Under the pieces are notes generated by a model. That model had not been told where the DNA came from, did not search any database, and worked only from the letters and a program-made list of their open reading frames with translations. A program made the translations under genes and the position numbers. This document shows, in pieces, positions 41,709 to 50,992 of a stretch of DNA of 62,827 nucleotides; the stretch's first letter is position 1; every line of letters starts with the position of its first letter. The DNA is from Alphaproteobacteria bacterium Ga0077535 (lineage in GTDB: Bacteria; Pseudomonadota; Alphaproteobacteria; Caulobacterales; Aquidulcibacteraceae). The stretch spans positions 134,841 through 197,667 of the forward strand of contig LNEK01000042.1 in NCBI GenBank assembly GCA_001464425.1, written 5' to 3'.

Positions 41709-42625
41709 AACGGGCGCTGATCGCCGCCGCCACCTTGGCGCTGGCAGCGTGCGGCGCCGCGGCAGACGACGCCATGCTAGATGTTGGCGGCGGTCGTCCC
41801 GGCGCGTCTCAGACGTTCGCGCCTGCCAATCTGCCAGCGTTCTTCGATTGCGTGCGTGAGCGCGGGGCGACGTTCGTCTCTGCGCATCGCGGCGGCGATG
41901 GCGACGGCTTGGCCGAGAACGCCATCGCGACATTTGAGTCGACGCTGGCGCAAGCGCCGGCGTTTCTAGAGGTGGACGTATCACGCACGCACGATGGCCA
42001 TTTGGTGCTGATGCACGACGATACGGTGGATCGCACGACCAATGGATCGGGCAACGTATCGGCGCTCACGCTGGCGCAGTTTCGGGCGCTGAGCTTGCGT
42101 GATGACGATGGCAACGTGCTGGACGCGCATCCGCCGTCATTGCGCGACGCGCTGGATTGGGCCGAAGGGCGCACGGTGCTTGAACTCGATGTGAAGCGGG
42201 GCGTTTCGTACGAAGACGTCGCACGGGAAGTCGAGGAGGCCAGCGCGATGGATCGGGTGATCTTCATCACCTACAGCGTCGATGGCGCGTCCAGGCTCGC
42301 ACGCGTCGCGCCTGGGGCCATAATCTACACTACGATCCGAGATGAGCGCGATCTCGATACGCTGGAGCGCCGCGGGGTTGAGCTCAGCCGCATTGTAGCG
42401 TGGCTTGGCGACGAGCAGTTCAGCGAAGACCTGGTCGAGGCATTGGCCGCGCAAGGCGTTGAAGCACGGGTGGGCATGTTCAGCCGGGGTGATGATTTCG
42501 CCGGCGCGGCCCACGCAGGGATCGCGGGCGTTGCCGTGAACGACACGCTGGCGGCGTTCCGCGAGATTGATGGCGCCGATGGCGAAGAGGGCTTTGCGGC
42601 GCTGCAGTGCCTCACCGCGCGATGA
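41705..42625 (+). CDS. Glycerophosphodiester phosphodiesterase family lipoprotein
   Basis: A 306-residue protein starting with TTG 41705, overlapping the previous stop (TTGA). The signal peptide KRALIAAATLALAAC ends in a lipobox. The domain has FVSAHRGGDGDGLAENAIAT (catalytic His and metal Glu), FLEVDVSRTHDGHLVLMHDD and TVDRTTNGSGNV, the standard GDPD set, then VLELDVKRG. It would cleave glycerophosphodiesters in the envelope to glycerol-3-phosphate and an alcohol. Confidence 0.88.
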   Translation: MKRALIAAATLALAACGAAADDAMLDVGGGRPGASQTFAPANLPAFFDCVRERGATFVSAHRGGDGDGLAENAIATFESTLAQAPAFLEVDVSRTHDGHLVLMHDDTVDRTTNGSGNVSALTLAQFRALSLRDDDGNVLDAHPPSLRDALDWAEGRTVLELDVKRGVSYEDVAREVEEASAMDRVIFITYSVDGASRLARVAPGAIIYTTIRDERDLDTLERRGVELSRIVAWLGDEQFSEDLVEALAAQGVEARVGMFSRGDDFAGAAHAGIAGVAVNDTLAAFREIDGADGEEGFAALQCLTAR

Positions 42626-42674
42626 TTTAGCGGGCCGGCGATACTACACCGAGACGCATTATGGAGCGCCGCGC

Positions 42675-43643
42675 ATGAAAGCTATCCGCATCGAAGCCAA
42701 TGGCGGGCCGGATGTTATCGCCCTCACCGATATTGCAGAGCGCGAGCCAGGCCTTGGCGAGGTGCTCGTGCGCAACCACGCGATCGGTGTGAACTTCATC
42801 GACGTCTATCACCGCACCGGGCTCTACAAGAGCGCGCTCCCGAACGGCTTGGGCTTGGAAGCTGCCGGTATCGTTGAAGCGATCGGTGACGGCGTTACAC
42901 GCTTCAGTGTCGGCGATCGCATTGTCTACGCAAATGGGCCGATCGGCGCTTACGCAGAAGCGCATGTCGTGAAGCAAACGCAGGCCGTGAAGTTGCCAGA
43001 CGCGATTCCGTTCGACATCGCAGCGGCCTCCTTGCTCAAAGGCATGACTGCGCGTTTCCTATTGCGTAAGACGTTTCGCGTGGAACGCGGGCACGATGTC
43101 GTGGTTCACGCAGCTGCGGGTGGCGTCGGTCAGATCGCGGTGCAATGGGCAAAGCATCTCGGCGCGAACGTGATCGCTGTTGTAGGCAACGACGAGAAAG
43201 CCGCGATCGCCAAATCGCTCGGCGCAGATCACACGATCATTCCCGGCCGCGACGACGTTGCAAAACGTGTGCGCGAGATCACCAGCGTTGGCGCGCACGT
43301 CGTGTACGATAGCGTTGGCAAGGACACTTTCATCGCATCGCTCGATAGCTTGCGTCCGCTCGGTATGATGGTTGCGTTCGGCAATGCGTCCGGTCCGCCG
43401 CCCGATATCAATCCGCTTGCGCTTGCGCAGCGCGGATCGCTGTTTCTCACCCGGCCAACGATGTTCAACTACACCGCAACAGTCGAGCAATTGGACGAAA
43501 CATCAGCCGATCTGTTCGCTGTCATCGAGAAGGGAGCGGTGAAGATCGCGGCGCCGACGCGCTATGCGCTCTCAGATGCATCGCAAGCGCATCGTGATTT
43601 GGAAGCGCGGAAAACTACGGGCAGCTTGGTTTTGATCCCGTAG
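42675..43643 (+). CDS. Zinc-less NADPH:quinone oxidoreductase (MDR superfamily)
   Basis: A 322-residue medium-chain reductase of the QorA type. MKAIRIEANGGPDVIALTDI opens the family; GVNFIDVYHRTGLYKSALPN and LGLEAAGIVEAIGDGVTRF form the catalytic domain, and VVVHAAAGGVGQIAVQWAKH is the NADPH Rossmann motif. The zinc-binding cysteines of alcohol dehydrogenases are absent, as expected. It abuts the convergent GST gene. Confidence 0.88.
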   Translation: MKAIRIEANGGPDVIALTDIAEREPGLGEVLVRNHAIGVNFIDVYHRTGLYKSALPNGLGLEAAGIVEAIGDGVTRFSVGDRIVYANGPIGAYAEAHVVKQTQAVKLPDAIPFDIAAASLLKGMTARFLLRKTFRVERGHDVVVHAAAGGVGQIAVQWAKHLGANVIAVVGNDEKAAIAKSLGADHTIIPGRDDVAKRVREITSVGAHVVYDSVGKDTFIASLDSLRPLGMMVAFGNASGPPPDINPLALAQRGSLFLTRPTMFNYTATVEQLDETSADLFAVIEKGAVKIAAPTRYALSDASQAHRDLEARKTTGSLVLIP

Positions 43644-44249
43644 CTACTTCACTGCCGATGCGCGCAGATAGGCAGGGCGCTGCCACAGGTTCTCGATATA
43701 GCTCTTCACGCTCGCCGGAATCTCGTCCTCGATCGCGGCGAACTTTGCGCCTGTGGCGATGTACGCAACAGAGATATCGGCGGCGGTGAATCGATCGGCG
43801 GCCACGTACGGTTTGCCGTTGAGGCGTTGGCCGACAAACTCGAGGCGCTTCAAGATCGCGTTCTTCAAATAGCCCGCCGTGAAGTTTTGCTTCTGATCGT
43901 CAGGCGCCATGAAGCGCGTGGCGACGAGGGGGTTGCCGTAAGCTGCGAGCCCTGCTTCGCCGAACATCAAATACTGCAGATAATCCGCGTAGCCCGGCTC
44001 GTTCGGTTTCACTTCCAGATCGGTCGGGCCGTACTTCGACATGATGTAAATCATCATGGCGACGGACTCGATCATGCTGACATCGCCATCTTGCATCGCC
44101 GGCACGGTGCGCAGCGGGTTGATGGTTTTGAACTCGTCGCTCGGTTTGAAGAACGATGCTTCCGCCGTTTCATACGGCACACCCATCTCTTCGCAGAGCC
44201 AAAGGACGCGCAACGAGCGCGCGCCTTGCGAGTGATAGATTTTGAGCAT
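43644..44249 (-). CDS. Glutathione S-transferase family protein
   Basis: A 201-residue protein with the thioredoxin-like N-terminal domain (MLKIYHSQGARSLRVLWLCE, with Ser in the SxxLR active-site segment), KTINPLRTVPAMQDGDVSMI and ESVAMMIYIMSKYGP (glutathione-binding Glu-Ser), and an all-helical C-terminal domain with AADRFTAADISVAY. Substrate unknown. Confidence 0.88.
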   Translation of the reverse strand: MLKIYHSQGARSLRVLWLCEEMGVPYETAEASFFKPSDEFKTINPLRTVPAMQDGDVSMIESVAMMIYIMSKYGPTDLEVKPNEPGYADYLQYLMFGEAGLAAYGNPLVATRFMAPDDQKQNFTAGYLKNAILKRLEFVGQRLNGKPYVAADRFTAADISVAYIATGAKFAAIEDEIPASVKSYIENLWQRPAYLRASAVK

Positions 44250-44289
44250 GGGCGTTTCTCCGTTTCGCGGAGACACTAGCGCCAAGCGG

Positions 44290-44325
44290 CAAAAACAAAA
44301 GAGGCGCGACTTGCGCCGCGCCTCT
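44290..44325 (-). terminator. Terminator of the rho gene
   Basis: AGAGGCGCG (44300-44308) pairs with CGCGCCTCT (44317-44325); on the minus strand the stem is followed by TTTTGTTTTT. It lies 25 nt after the rho stop. Confidence 0.85.
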
Positions 44326-44349
44326 TGAACTCAACGATTTCGCCAAAGC

Positions 44350-45642
44350 CTAAGTGTTCATTGACTGGAAGAAATCGTCGTTGTTCTTCGAGCCCTTGAG
44401 CTTATCGAGCAGGAATTCGATCGCGTCTTGCGTGCCCATCGGCGAGAGGATGCGGCGCAGAACGTACATCTTCTGCAGGTGCTCCTTCGGCGTGATGAGA
44501 TCATCCTTGCGCGTGCCGGACTTGAGCACGTCGATAGCCGGGAAGATGCGGCGGTCAGCGACTTTGCGATCGAGCTGAAGTTCGCTGTTACCCGTACCCT
44601 TGAACTCTTCGAAGATGACTTCGTCCATGCGCGAGCCGGTATCGATGAGGGCCGTCGCGATGATGGTGAGCGAGCCGCCTTCTTCAATATTCCGCGCGGC
44701 GCCGAAAAAGCGCTTCGGACGCTGCAGGGCGTTGGCGTCAACACCGCCGGTCAGCACTTTGCCCGACGAGGGCACAACGGTGTTGTAGGCGCGGCCGAGG
44801 CGGGTGACGGAATCGAGCAGGATGACGACATCCTTGCCGTGCTCCGCGAGGCGCTTGGCCTTCTCGATCACCATTTCTGCGACAGCGACGTGGCGCGTGG
44901 CCGGCTCGTCGAAGGTGGAGGAGATCACCTCGCCCTTCACGGTGCGGCGCATGTCGGTGACTTCTTCCGGGCGTTCGTCGATCAGCAGCACGATCAAGAA
45001 CACTTCGGGGTGGTTGGCTTCGATCGCCTTGGCGATGTTTTGCAGGATGACGGTTTTACCCGTGCGGGGCTGCGCGACGATGAGTGAGCGCTGGCCTTTG
45101 CCGATCGGCGCGACGATGTCGATGATGCGGCCGGTTTTGTCTTTGATGGTCGGATCGTCGAGCTCCATCTTCAGGCGCTCGGTCGGGTAAAGCGGTGTCA
45201 GGTTGTCGAAGTGGACCTTGTGCCGGACCTTGTCCGGGTCTTCGAAATTGACCGAGTTCACCTTCGTCAGTGCGAAATAGCGTTCGCCGTCCTTTGGCGC
45301 TTTGATCTGGCCTTCGACCGTGTCGCCAGTGCGGAGGCCGAACTTCCGGATCTGTTGCGGCGAGACGTAGATGTCATCCGGGCCAGGCAGATAGCTCGAT
45401 TGCGGCGAGCGTAGAAAGCCGAAGCCGTCTGATAGGATTTCAACGACACCCGCGCCGCCGATCTCGACGCCGCGCTCGGCGACGGATTTCAGGATCGAGA
45501 ACAGCATGTCCTGAGTGCGGAGTGTGTTGGCGCCTTCGATCTCAAGCGATTCCGCGAGGGCGAGGATTTCAGCCGGGGTTTTGCGCTTGAGCTCCTGCAG
45601 CGTAAGCGAGGTGAGCTCTTCGATAGCTTGTGTTTCAGTCAT
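44350..45642 (-). CDS. rho: Transcription termination factor Rho
   Basis: A hexameric RNA helicase that ends transcription. The 430-residue protein begins [20 protein letters not shown], then an RNA-binding OB domain ([20 protein letters not shown]), a P-loop in [20 protein letters not shown], Walker [17 protein letters not shown] and the R-loop region. ATG 45642 is preferred because the upstream frame is a Pro/Arg-rich run. About 190 nt upstream are gene-free and could hold an autoregulatory leader. Confidence 0.96.
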   Translation of the reverse strand: MTETQAIEELTSLTLQELKRKTPAEILALAESLEIEGANTLRTQDMLFSILKSVAERGVEIGGAGVVEILSDGFGFLRSPQSSYLPGPDDIYVSPQQIRKFGLRTGDTVEGQIKAPKDGERYFALTKVNSVNFEDPDKVRHKVHFDNLTPLYPTERLKMELDDPTIKDKTGRIIDIVAPIGKGQRSLIVAQPRTGKTVILQNIAKAIEANHPEVFLIVLLIDERPEEVTDMRRTVKGEVISSTFDEPATRHVAVAEMVIEKAKRLAEHGKDVVILLDSVTRLGRAYNTVVPSSGKVLTGGVDANALQRPKRFFGAARNIEEGGSLTIIATALIDTGSRMDEVIFEEFKGTGNSELQLDRKVADRRIFPAIDVLKSGTRKDDLITPKEHLQKMYVLRRILSPMGTQDAIEFLLDKLKGSKNNDDFFQSMNT

Positions 45643-45832
45643 GGTCTTCTCGGGGGGACGGACGCCAGGCGCGGGTCCGCGCGGGCAGGGCCGTCTGATG
45701 GAAGGAAAGTTCGGCGGATGGGAAGATTTGCGGCGCCGCCGTCGCACGCGCGCTTTGGGAAAGCACGCTTAGCCGCATGGACACCACATAGCGCCGAAAG
45801 CGTCAAGCGGAGCTTAACCGGCGCCCGTGGGT

Positions 45833-46303
45833 TCAGGGTTCTAGTGTCGCCAACAGCACGGCGGCAATCGCCACCAGGAACGGCACTTCGCTCATCAGCC
45901 GCCAGAACTTTTCGGTATGCTTGCGCTGCCCGGCGGCCAGCTGCTTGCCCGCACTAGATAGGAAGCCCTGGTAGCCGCTCAAGCCCAGCACTAGGATGAG
46001 TTTTCCCCAAAACCAATGCGGCACCGCGACCAGAATTTCCCCAAGCGGCCGGTTCCAGTCACCGGTGACGTAGGTGGCGAAGAGGAAGAGGCCGAACGCC
46101 CAGGTGAGGATGAAGCTCGGCGTCAGGATGATCATACGCAAGTTGCGGGCGGCTTTGAGCATCGTCGCTTCAAGCTCGCCGCCCGGCTGGGAGGCGGTGA
46201 TGTAGGCGTAAAACCGCGGCATCATCAGCAGGCCGGAGATCCACGCGATCACGGCGATGATGTGCAGACCCCGCGCGAGATCATACCCGATCACGTGTTC
46301 CAT
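45833..46303 (-). CDS. hemJ: HemJ-type protoporphyrinogen IX oxidase
   Basis: A 156-residue inner-membrane protein with four membrane segments. ARGLHIIAVIAWISGLLMMP carries the conserved histidine and WISG..MPRFYAY block of HemJ; FWGKLILVLGLSGYQGFLSS and EKFWRLMSEVPFLVAIAAVL complete the family. It oxidises protoporphyrinogen IX to protoporphyrin IX, the substrate of HemH encoded just upstream. ATG 46303 is chosen over an upstream start with a non-conserved extension. Confidence 0.88.
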   Translation of the reverse strand: MEHVIGYDLARGLHIIAVIAWISGLLMMPRFYAYITASQPGGELEATMLKAARNLRMIILTPSFILTWAFGLFLFATYVTGDWNRPLGEILVAVPHWFWGKLILVLGLSGYQGFLSSAGKQLAAGQRKHTEKFWRLMSEVPFLVAIAAVLLATLEP

Positions 46304-46319
46304 GACCCACCTTACCCCA

Positions 46320-47414
46320 TCACGCCCTGTTCGGGCAGAGACCCCATTGTGCAGGGCAAAGTCTAGCCCCGGATTCGGACTGTGTCTTACCCGGCGCGGC
46401 AAGCGCGCGCTCGGCCAAACTGGCCAGCGTGTCGATGAAACGCGGCGCGGCGCCAGGAGCCGGCGCGCGGAGATAGTATGGCAGGCTCAATTCACGGGCG
46501 AGTTGCGCGTACTCAATGTCGAGCTCGACCAGTGTTTCGACGTGCTCGGACACAAACGCGATCGGTGAGACGATCACGCCCACGCCGTCCTTGGCCGCCG
46601 CATGGATCGCCTCTTCAGTAGAGGGGCCGATCCACTTCAACGGCCCAACACGCGATTGATAGCAAATCTCGGTCTGCCAATCTTGGGGCAGGAGCCGGGC
46701 AACGGCCGCAGCGCCTTGCTCAACTTGCCACTGGTAGGGATCGCCCTGATCGATAACGCGCTGTGGCAAGCCATGAGCCGAAAACAATACGCGCGGCTGC
46801 GCTGGTGAGCCGCCGTTGCGCCAAGTCTCAATGATAGCGTCGGCATGCGCTTGCGCGAATGAAGCGCCGGCGGGGTAACAACAAATGGTAGAGGCGGGGA
46901 GCCTGCTCACCTGACCCCATGCCTTGAGGGAAGAAGCCGTCGTTGTGCTCGAAAACTGCGGATAGAGCGGCAGCAAGATAACATCCGTCGCGCCCCACGC
47001 TTCAGCGGATCTGGCGGCGTCTTTCACGAATGGCTTCCAATAGCGCATGGCCGGGAAGCATTTGAAGGTCACGTTGCTGACGCGCTTTGTGATCTCCGTT
47101 TCAAGCGCTTCGGCTTGTTTCAACGTTTCAGGCAGAATTGGCGAGCCGCCGCCCATAAGTGCGTAATTCGCCTTCGCCAATTTCTCGCGCGTGCGGGAAA
47201 TTAGCTGGGCAATCAAAAACCGTATTGGCTGTGGCGCGGCGATGATCGCTTTATCGTTGAAGAGATTGAACAGAAACGGGCGCACCGCTTCCTGTTTGTC
47301 CGGCCCACCTAGATTGAACAGAATGATCGCCACACGGCGTGACGTCATTATGCGCAAGCCGGGTCCTTCTTCGATATCTGGATTGGACGCTGCCTGCAGC
47401 GGGACAGCGCTCAT
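46320..47414 (-). CDS. hemH: Ferrochelatase
   Basis: Inserts Fe2+ into protoporphyrin IX. The 364-residue protein has VAIILFNLGGPDKQEAVRPF, ALMGGGSPILPET, LLPLYPQFSSTTTASSL, VLFSAHGLPQRVIDQGDPY (catalytic His) and VIVSPIAFVSEHVETLVELD. The ATG at 47414 follows AAGGGCGG and overlaps the displaced hemE stop (ATGA); ATG 47348 is nearer the conserved start. The C-terminus after about residue 340 is not conserved-looking. Confidence 0.93.
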   Translation of the reverse strand: MSAVPLQAASNPDIEEGPGLRIMTSRRVAIILFNLGGPDKQEAVRPFLFNLFNDKAIIAAPQPIRFLIAQLISRTREKLAKANYALMGGGSPILPETLKQAEALETEITKRVSNVTFKCFPAMRYWKPFVKDAARSAEAWGATDVILLPLYPQFSSTTTASSLKAWGQVSRLPASTICCYPAGASFAQAHADAIIETWRNGGSPAQPRVLFSAHGLPQRVIDQGDPYQWQVEQGAAAVARLLPQDWQTEICYQSRVGPLKWIGPSTEEAIHAAAKDGVGVIVSPIAFVSEHVETLVELDIEYAQLARELSLPYYLRAPAPGAAPRFIDTLASLAERALAAPGKTQSESGARLCPAQWGLCPNRA

Positions 47415-47525
47415 ACGCCGCCCTTAACGACGCGCACGAGATGCGCGAGATTTTCCGGCGTCGCTTGCGGCGTAATGCCGTGACCAAGATTGAAAATGTG
47501 CGGTGCGCTTTTGAACGCGATCACC
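47411..47525 (-). pseudogene. hemE: Displaced 3' end of hemE in another frame
   Basis: In a different frame from the hemE body, these bases encode VIAFKSAPHIFNLGHGITPQ and then a helix ending VVKGGV, the standard C-terminus of uroporphyrinogen decarboxylase with the conserved FNLGHG histidine. Its TGA overlaps the hemH ATG (ATGA), the coupling expected of an intact hemE-hemH pair. Confidence 0.8.
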
Positions 47526-48419
47526 ACCGACCACCAAAGTCTGCGGATCAAGATTGCCTTGCAAGGCCATGCCTTCCGGCGCGACCTCAAACGCAAAGTC
47601 AGCGGTGGTTTGCGTATCAACGCCCAACGCATTGATGCCAGTTTCGTTAGCGTAAGCACCAATCTGCGCGCCAGCACCGCGCGGAAAACCGACGATCGGC
47701 ACGGTCACGCCAAGCGCCCGCAGGCGCTCGATCAAGCGGCGTGTCGGCTGAATAATCACGCGCTGAAACACTGACGGGGGGAGGCCTTCGGCCCAGCTCT
47801 CGAAAATCTGCAGGCAATCAGCGCCGGCTTTTACTTGCGCCGCCAGATGCTGCGCCGTGGTCTCAACCAACACATTGATCAACGCATCGACATCTTCCGG
47901 GCGCTCGTAAACGGCGCGGCGCGCTTCATCCTTTTCGCCGCCACGGCCCTGCAACATGTACGTCGCAACGGTCCAAGGCCCGCCGGCAAAGCCAATCAGC
48001 GCGACTCCCGGTTCAAGGTTCGCCTTGATCCGCTCGACCGCCTCATAAACGGGCGCGAGCCTCTGAATGGCTTTCTCCGGATCACCGAGCTGCCAGTTGG
48101 TCTCACCCAAGAGCGGCGTTAGCCGAGGGCCTTCGCCCTCTACGAACCAAACCTTCTGACCAAGGGCATCGGGGACCACCAAGATGTCAGAGAAGAGAAT
48201 TGCCGCGTCGAGCGGGAAACGGCGGAGCGGCTGCATGACCGCTTCAGTGGCCAGAGCGGGCGAATAGCAGAAGTCGAGAAAGCTCTTAGACCGAGTCCGC
48301 AGTTCCCGATACTCGGGCAGATAGCGGCCTGCCTGACGCATGATCCAGATCGGAGGGGGATCGACCCGCTCTCCGTTCAGAACACGCAAGAGAGCCGGGA
48401 GGCTTTCCGGGTCGGCCAT
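47424..48419 (-). CDS. hemE: Uroporphyrinogen decarboxylase, frameshifted at C-terminus
   Basis: Decarboxylates uroporphyrinogen III to coproporphyrinogen III. The 331-residue frame has IWIMRQAGRYLPEYRELR, FPLDAAILFSDILVVPDALG, FAGGPWTVATYMLQGRGG, CLQIFESWAEGLPP and GNLDPQTLVVGG, all typical. After LVVGGD about 31 residues are unrelated to the family, while the normal C-terminus is read in another frame. From the DP of GNLDP to FNLGHG there are 49 nt here against about 84 in E. coli, so roughly 35 nt seem missing. Either the gene is damaged, or the sequence is wrong here. It is the gene bordering the origin, as in Caulobacter. Confidence 0.85.
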   Translation of the reverse strand: MADPESLPALLRVLNGERVDPPPIWIMRQAGRYLPEYRELRTRSKSFLDFCYSPALATEAVMQPLRRFPLDAAILFSDILVVPDALGQKVWFVEGEGPRLTPLLGETNWQLGDPEKAIQRLAPVYEAVERIKANLEPGVALIGFAGGPWTVATYMLQGRGGEKDEARRAVYERPEDVDALINVLVETTAQHLAAQVKAGADCLQIFESWAEGLPPSVFQRVIIQPTRRLIERLRALGVTVPIVGFPRGAGAQIGAYANETGINALGVDTQTTADFAFEVAPEGMALQGNLDPQTLVVGGDRVQKRTAHFQSWSRHYAASDAGKSRASRARR

Positions 48420-48750
48420 GGCTTCCTTCCAAAACTAAAAATCTGAATCGAGGTTAATGGGGACTCGTTGTTGTAGCGATCAGCAAACCGGGACAATTTC
48501 TTTGTTCACAGGCAATCCCCAAACTTGTCCCTGCCGGCGCCAGGACGGAAGCTGTTGGCGATACGAGCTTTGTTGTCGAGAGGGCGGGGGAGCGATTCCT
48601 TGTCGCTACCGAAGGGGCAGTGTGGAAAGCCCTGGGAGGAATCGCTCATGGAAGGGGCCAAAACCGGTGTCGAGCCCTGGTTCCGGGTGAAACCCATCCG
48701 CTCGGGCTCCACAACCAACAACTTGTCCACACGTCCTCCAAGGCTGATAT
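48420..48750. other. Putative chromosomal replication origin (hemE-ppsR gap)
   Basis: In Caulobacter the origin lies between hemE and the gene corresponding to ppsR, the same position as this gap. It holds: an AT-rich stretch (about 48424-48457); DnaA-box-like sites TTGTTCACA (48502-48510), CTTTCCACA on the minus strand (48621-48629) and TTGTCCACA (48723-48731), which differ by one or two bases from TTATCCACA; and four GANTC sites (48445, 48462, 48594, 48639). A perfect 11-bp inverted repeat GAGCGATTCCT/AGGAATCGCTC (48590-48600, 48637-48647) has a GANTC in each arm. Gene strands diverge from it. Only a CtrA half-site (TTAACC, minus strand near 48453) is seen. Confidence 0.75.
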
Positions 48751-49587
48751 GTGAGCCCAATGCGTGAACGCCTCGCCATCTACTTCAACGTCCACCTGGT
48801 GTCGGATTCGACCGGCGAGACGCTGGCCGGGGTCATGCGGGCGACCTGCGCCCAGTTCGACAACATCCTGCCGGTCGAGCACTCCTACTTCCTGGTGCGC
48901 TCGGCACGTCAGCTTGAGCGAGTGATTCGGGAGATCGAAGAGGCGCCAGGCGTTGTCATGTTCACACTCTCGAATCTTGAGCATCGCGCGATGCTGGAGG
49001 ACGCCTGCACGAGGTTGAACATGCCTTGCGTTGCGGTCCTCGATCCGGTGCTGGATGTAACCTCGCGCTATCTCGGCCAGGAACTGAACCACAGAGTAGG
49101 GGCGGCGCGAAAGCTGAACGCGGAATACTTCAAGCGTATCGATGCGCTTGATTTCGCTATGTACCACGATGACGGTCAACAGGCGATCGAGCTTGCCGAT
49201 GCGGACGTTATTCTCGTCGGTGTTAGCCGCACCTCGAAAACGCCGACCAGTGTTTATCTTGCGCACCGCGGTGTGAAAGCCGCCAATGTACCGATGGTGC
49301 CTGGCGTGCCGCTGCCGCCTGAGCTGTTCGCAGAAAAGCGGCCGCTCGTTGTCGGCTTGCTGATTAGCGCTGATCGCCTGATCCACATTCGCCGCAACCG
49401 CTTGGCTGCGATGAAGGAAACTCGCGCTGGCGATTACACTGATGAAGATGCCGTGCGCCGTGAGGTGATGGAGGCGCAGAAGCTCTTCGAGCGCGAAGGC
49501 TGGCCGACAATCGACGTTTCACGTCGTTCTATTGAAGAGACCGCCGCGTCCGTGCTGAACCTTTTGGCCGAGCATCGCGGAGCGTGA
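48751..49587 (+). CDS. ppsR: Pyruvate, phosphate/water dikinase regulatory protein (PpsR/DUF299)
   Basis: A 278-residue bifunctional kinase/pyrophosphorylase of PEP synthase or pyruvate phosphate dikinase. Motifs: LVSDSTGETLAGVMRATCAQ, the P-loop-like DVILVGVSRTSKTPTSVYLA, KAANVPMVPGVPLPPELF and GLLISADRLIHIRRNRL. GTG 48751 has AAGG 7 nt upstream; ATG 48760 is also possible. It is the first gene rightward of the origin, overlapping maf (GTGA). Confidence 0.93.
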   Translation: MSPMRERLAIYFNVHLVSDSTGETLAGVMRATCAQFDNILPVEHSYFLVRSARQLERVIREIEEAPGVVMFTLSNLEHRAMLEDACTRLNMPCVAVLDPVLDVTSRYLGQELNHRVGAARKLNAEYFKRIDALDFAMYHDDGQQAIELADADVILVGVSRTSKTPTSVYLAHRGVKAANVPMVPGVPLPPELFAEKRPLVVGLLISADRLIHIRRNRLAAMKETRAGDYTDEDAVRREVMEAQKLFEREGWPTIDVSRRSIEETAASVLNLLAEHRGA

Positions 49588-50174
49588 CGCTGATACTGGC
49601 ATCCGGTAGCGCCGCGCGCCGGCGCATGCTCGAAGCAGTCGGCTTGGCTTTTATTGTCGAGGCGCCGCGCGTGGATGAGGAGGCGGCAAAGGCAAGTTTG
49701 CGCGCCGGAGGCTTGAAACCGCGCGACCAAGCGGATGCGCTCGCGGAGCTTAAGGCGCTGTCCGTCTCACGCAAAAGCGAAGGCTTTGTAATTGGCGCCG
49801 ATCAGATGTTGGCGATCGAAGGCGACGTATTGGACAAGCCGAAAGACGCTGAAGAGGCGCGCACCCACCTGGAGCGCCTGCGCGGCAAAACGCACGAACT
49901 TGTCACTGCGGCTGTCGTTGCCCGCGAGGGTTCAATCATTTGGCGTCACGTAGATACGCCAAAGCTCAGAATGCGCGCCTTCTCGGACGTGTTTCTGACG
50001 GACTATCTCGAGCGGGCAGGGACCAACGTTTTGCACTCGGTCGGCGCCTATCAGCTTGAGGGATTAGGCGCTCAGTTGTTCGAGCGGGTCGAGGGTGACT
50101 ACTTTTCCGTGCTGGGTCTGCCGTTGTTGCCATTGTTGGCGTTTCTGCGCGAACACGGCGTTGTGCGCGCATGA
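49584..50174 (+). CDS. maf: Maf-family nucleoside triphosphate pyrophosphatase
   Basis: A 196-residue house-cleaning hydrolase acting on non-canonical or modified NTPs. LILASGSAARRRMLEAVGLA (SxSxxR), FVIGADQMLAIEGDVLDKP (catalytic Asp) and AARTHLERLRGKTHELVTAA-like HL...G block, with YQLEGLGAQLFERVEGDYFS, are family hallmarks. GTG 49584 overlaps the ppsR stop and its own stop overlaps aroE, forming a tightly coupled operon. Confidence 0.92.
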   Translation: MTLILASGSAARRRMLEAVGLAFIVEAPRVDEEAAKASLRAGGLKPRDQADALAELKALSVSRKSEGFVIGADQMLAIEGDVLDKPKDAEEARTHLERLRGKTHELVTAAVVAREGSIIWRHVDTPKLRMRAFSDVFLTDYLERAGTNVLHSVGAYQLEGLGAQLFERVEGDYFSVLGLPLLPLLAFLREHGVVRA

Positions 50175-50992
50175 TCATAACACCCGCAACCAAGCTGCTC
50201 GCTCTGATCGGCGATCCAGTCGAACATTCGCTTTCTCCCTTGATGCAGAATGCGTGGATCGCCGATCACGGTCTTGACGCTGTGTATGTCGCACTGCCGC
50301 TGCGCAGCGCCGATCCCGCGGCCGCCATTCGTGCGCTGAAGGATTTTGGACTTGCGGGCCTCAACGTCACTGTCCCGCATAAAGAAGCGGCGGCCCTTGC
50401 GGCTGATCGGACTGAGAGCCCCGTCGCGAATGTGCTGCGCCGCGAAGAGGACGGCTCGTTCTCGGCCTTCAATACTGACGGTCCAGGATTTCTGGACGCT
50501 TTGAGCGAAGCAGCTCCGGATTGGCGCGCGCGCGTCAAGCGCGTGCTTATCGTTGGCGCAGGCGGCGCAGCGCAGGGGATCGGCCAGGCGCTTTCGCCGT
50601 TTGCGGATACGATCCACTTTGCCAATCGCACCGCCGAGCGTGGCGAGGTCGCAGCCGCTGCGTTGCCGAACGGCCGAACCTTGCGCTGGGATGACCTAGA
50701 GCGGGGTTTCGGAGCAGCCGATCTCATCATTCAAACGACAACGCTCGGCATGAAGGATCAACCGCTTTACGACTGGCCAGTTGCGCTATGCCGCCCGACA
50801 GCGATCGTCGCGGACATCGTCTATCGCCCGCTTGAAACCGATCTGTTGCGCGCGGTGCGTGGACGCGGGCTTACGACCATGGATGGCCTCGGCATGCTTA
50901 TCCATCAGGGCGCGCGCGCTTTTGATATATGGTTTGGCATTCACCCCGACACTACAAAAGCGCGTGAGCGGCTGACGGCGGCGCTGGCATGA
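50171..50992 (+). CDS. aroE: Shikimate dehydrogenase
   Basis: Reduces 3-dehydroshikimate with NADPH in aromatic amino acid synthesis. The 273-residue protein has [34 protein letters not shown] (catalytic Lys), [11 protein letters not shown], the NADPH motif [17 protein letters not shown] and a final [19 protein letters not shown]. Overlaps maf and coaE by 4 nt each. Confidence 0.94.
   Translation: MIITPATKLLALIGDPVEHSLSPLMQNAWIADHGLDAVYVALPLRSADPAAAIRALKDFGLAGLNVTVPHKEAAALAADRTESPVANVLRREEDGSFSAFNTDGPGFLDALSEAAPDWRARVKRVLIVGAGGAAQGIGQALSPFADTIHFANRTAERGEVAAAALPNGRTLRWDDLERGFGAADLIIQTTTLGMKDQPLYDWPVALCRPTAIVADIVYRPLETDLLRAVRGRGLTTMDGLGMLIHQGARAFDIWFGIHPDTTKARERLTAALA

Noticed and set aside
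48450-48460. CtrA binding site at the origin
   Set aside because: Only a TTAACC half-site is present; no TTAA-N7-TTAA pair was found.
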